Part shown: positions 30,058 to 39,820 of the stretch, piece after piece
Layout: the number at the start of each line of letters is the position of its first letter
How positions within the stretch are numbered: position 1 is the first letter of the stretch
From: Staphylococcus sp. GSSP0090
GTDB taxonomy: Bacteria > Bacillota > Bacilli > Staphylococcales > Staphylococcaceae
NCBI RefSeq assembly: GCF_013391405.1
Contig: NZ_JACBFD010000007.1
Span: 1 to 64,000 of the forward strand
Reading direction: 5' to 3'
Length of the DNA: 64,000 nucleotides
Position numbers and translations under genes: made by a program
Notes under the pieces: model-generated
Databases searched by the model: none
Told to the model about the DNA's origin: nothing
The model's input: the letters and a program-made list of their open reading frames with translations, nothing else

Positions 30058-31050
30058 ATGAAAACATTTAAAAAAGTTTTACTTCCTGTTACAGCTAGTG
30101 CATTACTACTAGGTGCATGTGGTAACAGTGCAACAGATTCAAAAGAAGATACAATTATTTCTTCTAAAGCTGGCGACGTTAAAGTCGAAGATGTTATGAA
30201 TAAGATGGGCGATGAGCAAATAGCTAATACATCATTCTCAATCATGTTAAACAAATTGCTTGCTGATAAATATAAAGACGATGTAAATACAAAAGATATT
30301 GATAAAGAAGTAGAAAAAGAACAAAAGCAATATGGCGGTAAAGATCAATTTGAAAGTATGTTAAAACAGCAAAAAATGTCTATAGGCGACTATAAAGAAC
30401 AGAAAAAATTACAAGCTTATCAAAAAGAACTACTTAATGATAAAGTAAGTATGTCTGACAAAGAAATTAAAGAAAATACTAAAAAAGGTTCTCATATCTT
30501 AATTAAAGTTAAAGAAAATAAAGATGATAAAGAAGGCTTATCTGATAAGGAAGCGAAAGCGAAAGCTGAAAAAATCCAAAAAGAAGTTGAAAAACAACCA
30601 GATAAATTTGGAGAAATTGCTAAAAAAGAATCAATGGATAAAGCATCTGCCAAGAAAGATGGTAGCTTAGGTTATGTAGTCAAAGGGCAAATGGAAGACA
30701 AATTTGAAAAAGCTTTATTTAAACTCAAAGAAGGTAAAGTATCTGACGTAGTTAAAACAGATTACGGTTATCATATTATCAAAGCAGATAAAGAAGATGA
30801 CTTTGATAAAGAAAAAGGCAAATTAAAAGCGCAATTAATTCAAACTAAAATTCAAAAAGATCCTAAGCTGTTAACTGACGCTTATAAAGAATTATTAGAT
30901 GAATATAAAGTTGATTATAAAGATAGAGATATTAAAAAAGCAATTGAAGATTCAATATTAGACCCAGAAAAAATCAAGCAACAGCAGCAACAACAACAGC
31001 AACAACAAGCAATGCAACAAAGCGGTGCTGGTATGTCAGCAGGACAATAA
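30058..31050 (+). CDS. prsA: Peptidyl-prolyl isomerase lipoprotein PrsA
   Basis: A 330-aa extracytoplasmic foldase. The signal peptide ends in a lipobox with Cys21 (LLLGAC), so it is lipid-anchored on the outer membrane face. A parvulin domain (about residues 140-245) is seen from GSHILIKV to [11 protein letters not shown]. PrsA helps secreted proteins and penicillin-binding proteins fold. The C-terminus carries about ten consecutive Gln encoded by CAA/CAG repeats, then a Gly/Met/Ser tail. ATG 30058 follows aaaggag; the upstream in-frame start lacks a ribosome site. Confidence 0.95.
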   Translation: MKTFKKVLLPVTASALLLGACGNSATDSKEDTIISSKAGDVKVEDVMNKMGDEQIANTSFSIMLNKLLADKYKDDVNTKDIDKEVEKEQKQYGGKDQFESMLKQQKMSIGDYKEQKKLQAYQKELLNDKVSMSDKEIKENTKKGSHILIKVKENKDDKEGLSDKEAKAKAEKIQKEVEKQPDKFGEIAKKESMDKASAKKDGSLGYVVKGQMEDKFEKALFKLKEGKVSDVVKTDYGYHIIKADKEDDFDKEKGKLKAQLIQTKIQKDPKLLTDAYKELLDEYKVDYKDRDIKKAIEDSILDPEKIKQQQQQQQQQQAMQQSGAGMSAGQ

Positions 31051-31066
31051 TTCCATATATAAATCA

Positions 31067-31118
31067 AGCGGTCTAGATATCTAATGTTAATAAGATATCT
31101 AGGCCGCTTCTTTTTCAA
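31067..31118 (+). terminator. Terminator of prsA
   Basis: The stem aagcggtctagatatct/agatatctaggccgctt is followed by ctttttc. A second hairpin (aataagcgttcgag/ctcaaacgcttatt) follows at about 31123-31166. Confidence 0.9.
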
Positions 31119-31186
31119 AAATAATAAGCGTTCGAGAACATTCACAAATGACTCAAACGCTTATTATCAATATATCTAACAAAAAA

Positions 31187-32659
31187 GGCTCTATAGTAAA
31201 CAGGACTGATATAAAAATCAGCCCTGTTTTTTGATACAAAAAAAGCGCAAAAATCTCTATAATTTAAATATCTGACCAAATAAATTAAGGAGAAATTATG
31301 CGCCTATGAATTATTTTATATCAAAAACACTTAGAATTGAAGACCCTAATATTATTTTCGACAATAAACTGGAAGAAATTGAATTTAAAGGAAAAAGATG
31401 CAAATACTTTTATGCGAAAGTTACATATACACCTGATTGTTGTGAAAATTGTGGTGTACTAAATAAAAACTATACTATTGTAAAAAATGGTTTTAAAATT
31501 TCTAGAATAACCATTCCGAAAGTATCTGAAATGAATGCCTTTCTAGTCCTTAAAAAGCAAAGATTCTATTGTAAGCATTGTTCTTCTTACTTTACAACTC
31601 AAACAAACATCGTTGATGTTGATTGTCATATTTCTAATAATACACGTTTAACAGTTTTGGATAAGGCAACTTCTATACGTTCTCAGAAATCAATAGCGAA
31701 GTCTTGTGGTGTATCTAATTCAACAGTGTCTCGTATTATTAATCATGCAGTACAAGGTATCAAACATATGCCATTTGCCTCATTACCAAAACATTTACTT
31801 ATGGATGAATTTAAAAGTGTTGAACAAGTAGATAGTGCTATGAGTTTTATTTTTTGTGATGCGACATCGAATAAAATTATAGATATCGTAAGAATATAGA
31901 AAGCTATACTCCTTAAAAAATTATTTTTTCCGATTCCCTCTAACAGAAAGGAATAAAGTATTAACTGTTACGATTGATATGTATGAACCATATATGACTT
32001 TGATTAAAGAACTTTTTCCTAATGCTCAAATCATTATTGATAGATTTCATATTGTTCAAGCTCTGAATCGTACGCTTAACATGTCTAGAGTTAGTCTAAT
32101 GAATACATTTAGAAGCAATAATAGACCTTTATATAATAAATACAAACGTTATTGGAAATTACTTTTAACCCCATCTGAAGATCTTAATGCAATTTCTTAT
32201 CGTAAATTAAAGTTATTCAAGTCCTGGCAAACACCTAAAGGTGTTGTTGAGTATTTACTAAGTTTCGATGAAAAATTCCAATATAGCTATGAAGTAGTTA
32301 ATAAATTAAGACAGAGTTTAAAACATAATAACTCAATAGATTTTATGACTACCTTAAATGAAATAGATTACAACAAAGTATGTTTCAAATTAAGAATCGC
32401 CATAAAAACTTTAAAGAAATACCAACTATATATTAATAACACACTAAAATATCCTAGTATAACCAATGGTCCAATAGAAGGTATAAATAATAAAATTAAG
32501 CTTATTAAAAGAATATCGTTTGGATATAGAGATTATGATAATTTGCGAAATCGTATCCTACTAACTTCACGGCTTTATGCTTCTCCAATAAAAAAAAGAT
32601 TAAGCAACCTAAGGTTGCCTAATCTCTAAAAACGAATCAGTCCTCTTTGACAAAGAGCC
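31187..32659 (+). mobile_element. ISL3-family insertion sequence, full length but inactivated
   Basis: 1,473 bases bounded by imperfect inverted repeats: ggctctatagtaaacaggac at the left and, on the other strand from 32659, ggctctttgtcaaagaggac (about 19 of 25 positions match). No flanking direct repeat of 8 bases is visible. It encodes one ISL3-type transposase gene interrupted by a frameshift. It forms the left border of the accessory island. Confidence 0.88.
31306..32629 (+). pseudogene. ISL3-family transposase, frameshifted
   Basis: Two pieces of one transposase. The first (31306-31899, 197 aa) has the N-terminal zinc-finger part (CCENCG and CKHC) and the HTH, ending at DIV. The second (from about 31900 in the next frame, with an internal ATG at 31979) has the DDE part with IIDRFHIVQALNR and the terminal NGPIEGINNKIKLIKR. 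Between them the reading frame is open if a single A near 31890 is removed, which would give DIVEYRKLYSLKNYFFRFP. So a one-base insertion is the likely cause. Confidence 0.88.
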
Positions 32660-32764
32660 GGCAGTCTTATGAGATTTCTCATGAGGGTGCTTTTTAAATT
32701 TATAGTAATAATCAATGATGTGATTATCATAATGTCGCTGACAACGAATGATATTCATTATAAC

Positions 32765-33540
32765 CTAAAATAATAGCCTCCAAGCTTTTTTATTTCCTCG
32801 TCTGTTAATTGTATCTCTATACTGAGTATTTCCTGATTGATATCGTCAGATATCAATGCCTACATAAGCATTTAATTGTTTATTCTAGTTAAATTGAGTG
32901 ATATCTCCTATTTCCTCAATAATCATAGCTGTTGTGAGCGCTCCAATTCCAGGAATGGAGTAAATAGCTTCTAAAAATCAAGTTGTTTAACTAATTGAAT
33001 CATCTCTTCATCTAGTTGTTTCATTTGTTTTATAGATACCTTAAGTGTTGGATTAATATTTTCACTTTTTTTATTAGAAATGAATGTACTTCTATATTTG
33101 GATAACTTTCATTGGCGAGCGTAATTAATTTTTCTGCATATTTTTCTGCTTTTTCTATAGATAATCCTTTGTTAGTGGAATTAAAAATACTCTCAACAAG
33201 TATTCCTAAATCTTGTTTCTTTCACGATTTCAGGGTGCGAGAATTGATTAGCTATATTAAGCGCAATGATGGAATAACGATTTTTAAAAAGTTTTTTTAG
33301 TCCTGGAAAAGTCTGATGTAACGTCTCAACAATTTCTACTTTTACTCGCGTTTGTTCGCTTTCTATTTCAAGACGAAACTGAGCACGTTCTCTTAATTCA
33401 AAATAAATATCGTCAGATATATTTGAAGATTGATGATTCTCAATATTTGTAGTTAACATTGCAAGTTTATTTGCATCCGATTCATCTGTTTTTCAACACG
33501 GATTTAAAACCCATAAGTCTGAGCAATATAATCCTCTTTA
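32765..33540 (-). pseudogene. IS110-family transposase remnant
   Basis: On the minus strand, fragments in order read KTDESDANKLAMLTT, then a segment with TLHQTFPGLKKLFKNRYS, then SIPGIGALTTAMIIEEIGDI, NAYVGIDI and GNKKAWRLLF. This is the order of the DEDD N-terminal end and the C-terminal Transposase_20 part of IS110-family enzymes. Several stops and frame changes break it. The longest open piece is 88 aa (33193-33459). Confidence 0.8.
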
Positions 33541-34025
33541 TAACTATAAAAAATAGCTATATTTAAAGTTATTTAAATAATGATCAAAATAATTTATTTC
33601 TTTAATAAATGTAATTTAAGCAATGGAATCATAGCAAAAAATATTAAACTAAATTATCCTTAAAACTTCATACTTTCACCCCCATAAATATCAATTTTAA
33701 ATTCCATTTTTCAAAATGTATAGTGTTACTTATAAAAACCAATTTAATAATCTTAAATTTAAGATTTGCAAAATAAATATATCGAAAAAGTTGATTGAAG
33801 ACTAAATAGTTATTCAAGGTAAATTTAAATCAAATTACTCTACTATTATATCATTTAAACCATAAAACAATTATTTGTTGGAAACAATTTAGGAAAGTTC
33901 ATTTATATATAATAATTTTGTAAAATTTTAAAAATTACTATAGCTAACAAAAATATATTGTGTTACCATATAGTTGAGTAAGCGTTATCAATAAATGCTT
34001 TAACACAAATTTTGAGGAGGGTTCG
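33541..34025 (+). other. Leader region upstream of the RiPP cluster
   Basis: Very AT-rich, no gene seen. It should contain the cluster promoter, but I cannot choose one confidently: TATAAT-like hexamers (for example in tatatataataattttg near 33910) lack a well-spaced -35. A small hairpin aagcgtt/atgctt lies just before the first ribosome site. Confidence 0.4.
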
Positions 34026-34217
34026 ATGAAATTAATCAATCGAAAAATTAAAGCCAGTGGCGCGGGAAAGCTTAGAGTTGTTAAAAATAACTTGTTTAGT
34101 AAGAGTGTAGAAGTAGAAGCTGAAATTAATTTAGAAACAGGAAATGTAAATTTATATATAGCAAATGAAAATTTAGAAAAACTTATAAGTGAATATCAAA
34201 CTGAATCAAAAAAATAA
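34026..34217 (+). CDS. 63-aa protein of unknown function, first gene of the RiPP cluster
   Basis: A small, mainly beta-type, basic protein with no membrane segment and no signal peptide. Features are KASGAGKLRV, the alternating ASVEVEAEI-like strand SVEVEAEINLETG, and a C-terminal helix ENLEKLISEYQ. The ribosome site gaggagg is excellent and 37 bases lie before the peptidase gene, so it is almost surely translated. I do not recognise the family. Possible roles are immunity factor, leader-binding helper or regulator; none is shown by sequence. Confidence 0.75.
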   Translation: MKLINRKIKASGAGKLRVVKNNLFSKSVEVEAEINLETGNVNLYIANENLEKLISEYQTESKK

Positions 34218-34254
34218 TTTTAGTGAATCTTATAAGGAAAGTAGTGGTAATTAA

Positions 34255-35157
34255 TTGGATAAAATAATTAAAGAATATGATAACTCAAATAACTTAATAT
34301 ACATTGCTGATTTTGTTACTGGTAAAGGTTATAAAGTGAAAAATGAAGTGAAAAAAAATAGTGATACTGAACTTGAATTAGAGAAGCATATCAAAAAAAT
34401 CAGAGGTGATAAACGTAGGCAAAACAATTTTTTTGGCATTTTAGTTAATAAATTATTGAACTTTAAAAAAAGTCTAGATGATATGAAACTTTTTAAGTGT
34501 TTAGGTTGGCTATATATTTTACTATTAATTGTTTTAATATATCAATTTACTAGCAATAATTATATATTAAATTCTTTACTTTCAATTCAAAATAATTATA
34601 GTTCTTGGGAATTTATCTTGGGAATCTTTCTATTTTTTATAGGTGTAATATGTATTCACGAATTCTCTCATATACTTATTGCAAGAATGTCTAATATTTT
34701 AGTTTTAAAGCTAGGTGCAAAATTTAAATATTATATATTTCCAATTATATATGTCAAGGCTATGCCTACTTCATTTAGGATGAAAAAAGTAAATATAGCA
34801 TTTGCAGGTTTAATTGCAGATTTATTAATTATAAATATTTACATATTTTTATATTTAACTTTAGAGAACTACTTTTTTTTAATAGCTTTAAAATTCCATT
34901 TTTTATTATTTATATTTAACTATAACATTTTATTACCAACTGACTTTACTCAAGCATTTTTGAACTTAATACATAAAGAAAAATTTAGAGACACGGCTTT
35001 TAAGAACTTTAAAACGCTTGTTTTAAATAGTAACTCTGATATTAATGTTAACAAAACTCAAAAATATATTTATGTTTTGTATAGTCTATTATTTGTAGTG
35101 TTTTGGCTTTTTATTTTAATGAATATAATATTAACTTTTATTAACGCTTTATCATAG
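34255..35157 (+). CDS. M50-like membrane zinc metallopeptidase of the RiPP cluster
   Basis: A 300-aa integral membrane protein. The metal motif is H135-E-F-S-H139 inside a hydrophobic helix (ICIHEFSHIL). A later NILLPTDF segment supplies an Asp at the place of the third ligand of site-2-protease-type enzymes (usually N-P-x-D-G). About six membrane segments follow an 80-residue cytosolic head. It may cut the leader during export or protect the host. The TTG start is the only fitting one but its ribosome site is modest (ggaaag or gtgg). Lies nine bases before the dehydratase gene. Confidence 0.78.
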   Translation: MDKIIKEYDNSNNLIYIADFVTGKGYKVKNEVKKNSDTELELEKHIKKIRGDKRRQNNFFGILVNKLLNFKKSLDDMKLFKCLGWLYILLLIVLIYQFTSNNYILNSLLSIQNNYSSWEFILGIFLFFIGVICIHEFSHILIARMSNILVLKLGAKFKYYIFPIIYVKAMPTSFRMKKVNIAFAGLIADLLIINIYIFLYLTLENYFFLIALKFHFLLFIFNYNILLPTDFTQAFLNLIHKEKFRDTAFKNFKTLVLNSNSDINVNKTQKYIYVLYSLLFVVFWLFILMNIILTFINALS

Positions 35158-35166
35158 GAGGGTACA

Positions 35167-37314
35167 ATGTTCCATTTTTATAGAGAAGCATTATTTGAAT
35201 ATAAAAGCTATATATATTTAGATAATATTAATTTTGAGATAATAGAAAACTATTTAAATTCGAAAAACAAGTCTTGTAATTTACAAAATCAAATTTTAAA
35301 TGAATTAGAAAAAACTTCTTATTTTTTGTATAAAAACAAGCAAAATGAACATTTAAAAAAAATAATGAAGATAAAATCTAGCCTTAAAAAAAATAATTTG
35401 ACTAAAAATTCAATAGAAAATATAAAGTTACAATTTCCTTATTTATTTAAAATCATACAAAAATATTTTTTAGAAATTGAAAAAACAAAGAATTTATTTA
35501 ACAACATAAAGCATACCGTTTTTAATTCAAATTCACAATATGAATATTTTTTAAAAAACAATTACTTCCAAAAAACTATATATGAAACTAATTTTAAAGC
35601 TTATGAACATATAATTAATGAGAATAAATACACTAAAAGATCATTTCAAAAGAATAGGTATTCATATATACAAAGAAATATATTGAAAACAAATTCCCTT
35701 AGCTATTCAGGTATTAGTAATTTTGATAAATATAGTTACGAAGAATCGAAGTTAAATAGTAAATTAATTCTTAATATGTATTTTATCAATGCACTTTTAA
35801 AGCTATTATTTACTCATCCTACGTATAGAAATGATATACATTTTACTTTTTCTCCAAGAATTTATAGGGATAGTATAAAAACTTATTTACAAAGAGAAAG
35901 CTACATTATACCAAAATATAAATCTTTTCACATTAGAGAAAATTTACTTTTTGATAAGTTCATTAATAAAATTTTAGATCAAATAAATGAAATAGATAAC
36001 TTGAAAGAAATAGAAAATTTAATGGGCAAAAACCAAGTTAACTTTTTTATAAAAATGAATATCATCAACATTGACTTTAAATATTACAATATTGAAAATC
36101 TTTTGAAATTACTTAATAAATTTCCCGAATTAGATTTTATAAAAAGAAAGTTGGAGTATAATACAAAATCAATTTCATATAATAAATCATTATTATATGA
36201 AATTTTAGAACCTTCTATTGTTGAAAATAAAAATTATTTGATCAAAGTATTACTAAATGAACCTGCTTACGTAAATTACTTATCAAATCATATTAAATTC
36301 AAAGATTATGAGATTATGAATCACATAAAACAATTTGATAAAGATAAAATTAGTGATTTTATTATTGAAAACCCCAAATATAAATTGTATATAAATATAC
36401 TTTTGAATTTGAAGAAACAAAATGATAAAAAAAAATTATTAGATTTACTTTTTGATTTAGAAGCCAAAATAATATATCAAGAAGATTATTGGTATGAGAA
36501 TAACGACTTTGAAGAGTATAATCTTAAATTACCAATCCCTAAATCATTTGCACTCTTTTATAATTTAAACGATAACAATGAAATGTATTTAAATAATATA
36601 TTTCCCGGTGATGGTTTTTTATTAGGAAGAGAATTTAATAAAATGACACAGAAAGCTATAGATGATCTTGACACTTATTTAAAAGAAGTTCACGGAGATA
36701 ATGAAGAAATATACGAATTAGTTATAGACTATGAAAATTCTAGCGCCATGAATACAGGACATTCTCCATATAAAAAGTTATATTGGCCAGAAGACTTGAA
36801 AAATATTGACATAATAAATGAAAACGATTTATTAAAATTCAAATATCATGGTAAAAGTATTAAAATAATATATTTTGGAAGCATGCCATCGCACTTATTT
36901 TCTGGTGTTAAGGGATTGATGTTGCAAATAATTACTCCATGGATAATGACACCGAATATTAAAGAAAAAATTGAAATTTTAAACAAAAGGGAAACTTATG
37001 AATTGAATAGTAATGAAATAAAACACTTATTATCTAAAAATGAAATTCATAATTTTATAAATATAATTAAATATTTTAACGATAATGATTTACCCTTAAA
37101 ATTTTTTCTTCATATAAAAAACAAACCATACAAAAAACCTATCTTTATTACATTATTAAATAAAGATGCTTCAAATATTTTCGTAGATATTATTAAAAAT
37201 AATGAAATTATTTTAAAAGAGCTAACACCTAATATTACTAATTTGAAAAATCAAAAAAGATTAAAAGAATTCATTACATTAGTTTCCTGGGAGGAATATA
37301 ACGATGTGGATTAG
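35167..37314 (+). CDS. Lantibiotic-dehydratase-type glutamylation enzyme (LanB N-terminal part)
   Basis: A 715-aa protein resembling the large N-terminal domain of LanB dehydratases, which use glutamyl-tRNA to esterify Ser/Thr of the precursor. Features that fit are FTFSPRIYRDS, a helical centre rich in Lys/Asn, and the C-terminal run KIIYFGSMPSHLFSG...LMLQIITPW. Length equals the glutamylation domain alone; the elimination domain is the next gene, the split seen in thiopeptide and goadsporin clusters. No membrane segments. The start follows aggagggt; the end overlaps the next start by 11 bases. Confidence 0.78.
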   Translation: MFHFYREALFEYKSYIYLDNINFEIIENYLNSKNKSCNLQNQILNELEKTSYFLYKNKQNEHLKKIMKIKSSLKKNNLTKNSIENIKLQFPYLFKIIQKYFLEIEKTKNLFNNIKHTVFNSNSQYEYFLKNNYFQKTIYETNFKAYEHIINENKYTKRSFQKNRYSYIQRNILKTNSLSYSGISNFDKYSYEESKLNSKLILNMYFINALLKLLFTHPTYRNDIHFTFSPRIYRDSIKTYLQRESYIIPKYKSFHIRENLLFDKFINKILDQINEIDNLKEIENLMGKNQVNFFIKMNIINIDFKYYNIENLLKLLNKFPELDFIKRKLEYNTKSISYNKSLLYEILEPSIVENKNYLIKVLLNEPAYVNYLSNHIKFKDYEIMNHIKQFDKDKISDFIIENPKYKLYINILLNLKKQNDKKKLLDLLFDLEAKIIYQEDYWYENNDFEEYNLKLPIPKSFALFYNLNDNNEMYLNNIFPGDGFLLGREFNKMTQKAIDDLDTYLKEVHGDNEEIYELVIDYENSSAMNTGHSPYKKLYWPEDLKNIDIINENDLLKFKYHGKSIKIIYFGSMPSHLFSGVKGLMLQIITPWIMTPNIKEKIEILNKRETYELNSNEIKHLLSKNEIHNFINIIKYFNDNDLPLKFFLHIKNKPYKKPIFITLLNKDASNIFVDIIKNNEIILKELTPNITNLKNQKRLKEFITLVSWEEYNDVD

Positions 37315-37996
37315 CTTACATATATATAATTATAGTTATATAAATTTCATAAAAAAAGTAGAAGAACTAATACCTATATTTGAAGATGAAAATTGTTTGT
37401 TTTTTTACACAGTGTATTCAGATATTAACGGACCTCATTTTCGACTGAGGATTAAAATTTCAAAAAGTAATAAGCGTGTTTTCAATTCAGTGTTTTCAAA
37501 ATTTGACAAAAAAAATATAAAAGAGAAAATATATGATAGAGAAATTATTAAATATAGGGATAATATAGATTTATATGAAGAAATATCTTCTTCTTTTTGC
37601 AAATATATAATTAAAAATATAGCTCTAATAGAAAATCAGAAAACGATTTTTTGTTTAAGTACAATTGTGTTTTTTACTAAATTTTTTAAAATAGATGAGA
37701 CAGAGTATTATTTTAAAGCTATGAATTTTTGGGCAAATAGTTTTAAATATTTCAATCGTTCAATTGAACCAACGATTGATATTTATAATTCAATACAAAT
37801 TGTTTATGAAAACCATTTCGAGTATTTTAATCAGTTAGAAGAATTATTAAGAAAATTAACAATAACTTCAGACGATATGAAAAAAGAACTAGCATTTCAT
37901 TTTAGTCATATGATAATAAATCGTTTGAATTTATCTCCTAAAGATGAAGTGTTGCTTTATGCTATGTTAATTAATGAAAAGGAGCCTTTGAAATGA
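37304..37996 (+). CDS. SpaB_C-family dehydratase partner (elimination or cycloaddition type)
   Basis: A 230-aa protein of the SpaB_C ('thiopeptide-type bacteriocin biosynthesis') family. The hallmark is Y38-S-D-x-x-G-P-H45-F-R-L-R49 after an N-terminal WISLHIY strand. In split dehydratases this part removes glutamate to leave dehydroalanine or dehydrobutyrine; in thiopeptides a related copy instead makes the central pyridine. Only one copy exists here, so elimination is the simpler reading. It overlaps the upstream gene by 11 bases and the YcaO start by four. Confidence 0.88.
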   Translation: MWISLHIYNYSYINFIKKVEELIPIFEDENCLFFYTVYSDINGPHFRLRIKISKSNKRVFNSVFSKFDKKNIKEKIYDREIIKYRDNIDLYEEISSSFCKYIIKNIALIENQKTIFCLSTIVFFTKFFKIDETEYYFKAMNFWANSFKYFNRSIEPTIDIYNSIQIVYENHFEYFNQLEELLRKLTITSDDMKKELAFHFSHMIINRLNLSPKDEVLLYAMLINEKEPLK

Positions 37997-39210
37997 TAAA
38001 TAATATTTTAGTGCCACCACCTGGTATTCAAGAATGCTATATATCTATTACAAGGATAGGTGATATAAAAAAGCTCTATAATATAGGGCAAGAAAAATCT
38101 CTTAAAGAATTATATGGAGCTGGTACAGGAACAACAAAAGATGAAGCAATTAGGTTTGCCAATTATGAAGCTACCGAGAGAATAGCTAATTCTATAAACT
38201 GTCAAAATACTATTATTGAAAATTATAATAATTTAACACAAAAAGCAGTTGATATGAACAAATTTCCAGAAAATGATATTTTAGAACACTCATTTAATCC
38301 TTCATTTGATAGAAATCAAGTTACAACGTGGGTTGAAACTGTTGACTTAATTAATAAAAAAATTAAGTTAATTCCTGAAAATTATATATATTTATTTAAT
38401 AACGGTAATTATTATGGTGACAGAGTAACCAATCCTATTTCAACTGGTGCAGCAATTCACAAAAATTTCGTTAAAGCTTTAATAAATGGAATTTATGAAG
38501 TAATTGAAAGAGATGGTATTGCTATATCTTGGTTGCTAAGAAGAATTAACGGTAATATCACTCATCTATTTTCTGAACAAGATGATAAAGTTTTTAATTC
38601 ATCTTTTTTAGGTAACGTAGAATTTTACGATGTAAGTACAGTAAAAAATGTTATAACAGTGTGTGCACATGCTAAATCTAATCACTCTAAAAAGGCTAAA
38701 AATGTTTTAATGTTCGCTACAGATATTAATTTTGAAAATATAAAATACAAATTAAAAAAAGAATTAATTTCTGTGATGTTTAGTTTTACGCAAGAAGAAA
38801 TGATGCCAGAAAATTCAAACATAACATTCTTTACAAATGTGGATCAAGGAGGTCGTTTCATGGCGCACTATTTTAATGACGATGCATTTGAGTTTTTTAA
38901 TACTATAAATAAAACAGAGAAGTTAAATTACGAAAAACAAAATTTTCTAACTGATGAAGATGAGTTAAAATATTTATTAAAAATTTTAAAAGAAAATAAG
39001 TTTACTGTTTTAGCCTCTGATATAAGTTGTCGTGAAGTTGAAGAAGAAAATTTTAAAGCTGTTAAAGTAGTTATACCTGAAATGCAACCAATTTCGTTTG
39101 TATATAAAAGTCGCTTTTTAGCAACTAAAAGGTTAAAGGAATTCGCTATTCCTATTTATGGAGAGAATTACATTAGTAAAATTAATCATTTTCCATTAGC
39201 CTTTTCATAA
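37993..39210 (+). CDS. YcaO cyclodehydratase
   Basis: A 405-aa YcaO-superfamily enzyme that uses ATP to cyclise Cys, Ser or Thr into azolines. The ATP/Mg motifs are visible: an early TKDEAIRFANYEATERIA, the EVIERDG block at residues 169-175, and a late IPEMQPISF. An azoline-forming YcaO usually ends in PxPxP; this ends HFPLAFS, so that tail is missing. ATG with aaaggag. It overlaps the SpaB_C gene by four bases and is 19 bases before its likely partner gene. Confidence 0.92.
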   Translation: MINNILVPPPGIQECYISITRIGDIKKLYNIGQEKSLKELYGAGTGTTKDEAIRFANYEATERIANSINCQNTIIENYNNLTQKAVDMNKFPENDILEHSFNPSFDRNQVTTWVETVDLINKKIKLIPENYIYLFNNGNYYGDRVTNPISTGAAIHKNFVKALINGIYEVIERDGIAISWLLRRINGNITHLFSEQDDKVFNSSFLGNVEFYDVSTVKNVITVCAHAKSNHSKKAKNVLMFATDINFENIKYKLKKELISVMFSFTQEEMMPENSNITFFTNVDQGGRFMAHYFNDDAFEFFNTINKTEKLNYEKQNFLTDEDELKYLLKILKENKFTVLASDISCREVEEENFKAVKVVIPEMQPISFVYKSRFLATKRLKEFAIPIYGENYISKINHFPLAFS

Positions 39211-39229
39211 ATAATTAGGAGGTCTATCC

Positions 39230-39820
39230 ATGATTACAGTAACTGGAATTGGAAATATCAAAGAAATAGTTGCGAAAAAGTTAAAAGAAAATAATATTAA
39301 TACTTCGGTAAAAGATTATGATTTAAATAAGATAATAAATGATAAAAAAGAAATGTATTTTGTAATATATGACGGATTATATATAGCTAAATACTGGGAT
39401 GACTTTTCTGCATTGAAAAATATAAATCACATCCCTATTTTTGTAACAACTTATAATATTTATGTTTTCGGAATCAATAAATTAAATCATAAAAAATATA
39501 CATGCCCTTATTGTATTAGTAAAAGGATAACAATTCGAGATTTTAATTTAAAATTATATGATAATCTTCTTAAACGTATTGATTTTAAAACTATCTCATT
39601 TGATGAAAAATCAATTGAATTAGATCACTTTGTTCAAATCTTACTTGAATTAATAGATAATAGCATTTTAGATAGTAATTATTTTCACTATGATTTATTA
39701 AATAACTTCTATTTTACTGAAAAAGTTCAAGGTTTATCTAATTGTCCTAATTGTGATTATAGAAAATATGATCAAAACAATCTATTGACTACAATAAAAG
39801 AGGTGCTAAAAGATGAATAA
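39230..39820 (+). CDS. Four-cysteine azoline-synthesis partner (Ocin-ThiF/E1-like fragment)
   Basis: A 196-aa protein with two CxxC pairs, C92-P-Y-C95 and C172-P-N-C175, likely one structural zinc site. The N-terminal 90 residues form a small alpha/beta unit (VTGIGNIKEIVAKKL) like a reduced ThiF/E1 fold without the nucleotide loop. Short proteins of this type act beside YcaO in TOMM clusters. The leader-binding part seems to sit in the next gene instead. It overlaps that gene by eight bases; the coupling argues that they act together. Confidence 0.65.
   Translation: MITVTGIGNIKEIVAKKLKENNINTSVKDYDLNKIINDKKEMYFVIYDGLYIAKYWDDFSALKNINHIPIFVTTYNIYVFGINKLNHKKYTCPYCISKRITIRDFNLKLYDNLLKRIDFKTISFDEKSIELDHFVQILLELIDNSILDSNYFHYDLLNNFYFTEKVQGLSNCPNCDYRKYDQNNLLTTIKEVLKDE

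Noticed and set aside
33112-33300. Plus-strand ORF upstream of the RiPP cluster
   Set aside because: It is the antisense of the IS110-family remnant and has no ribosome site.
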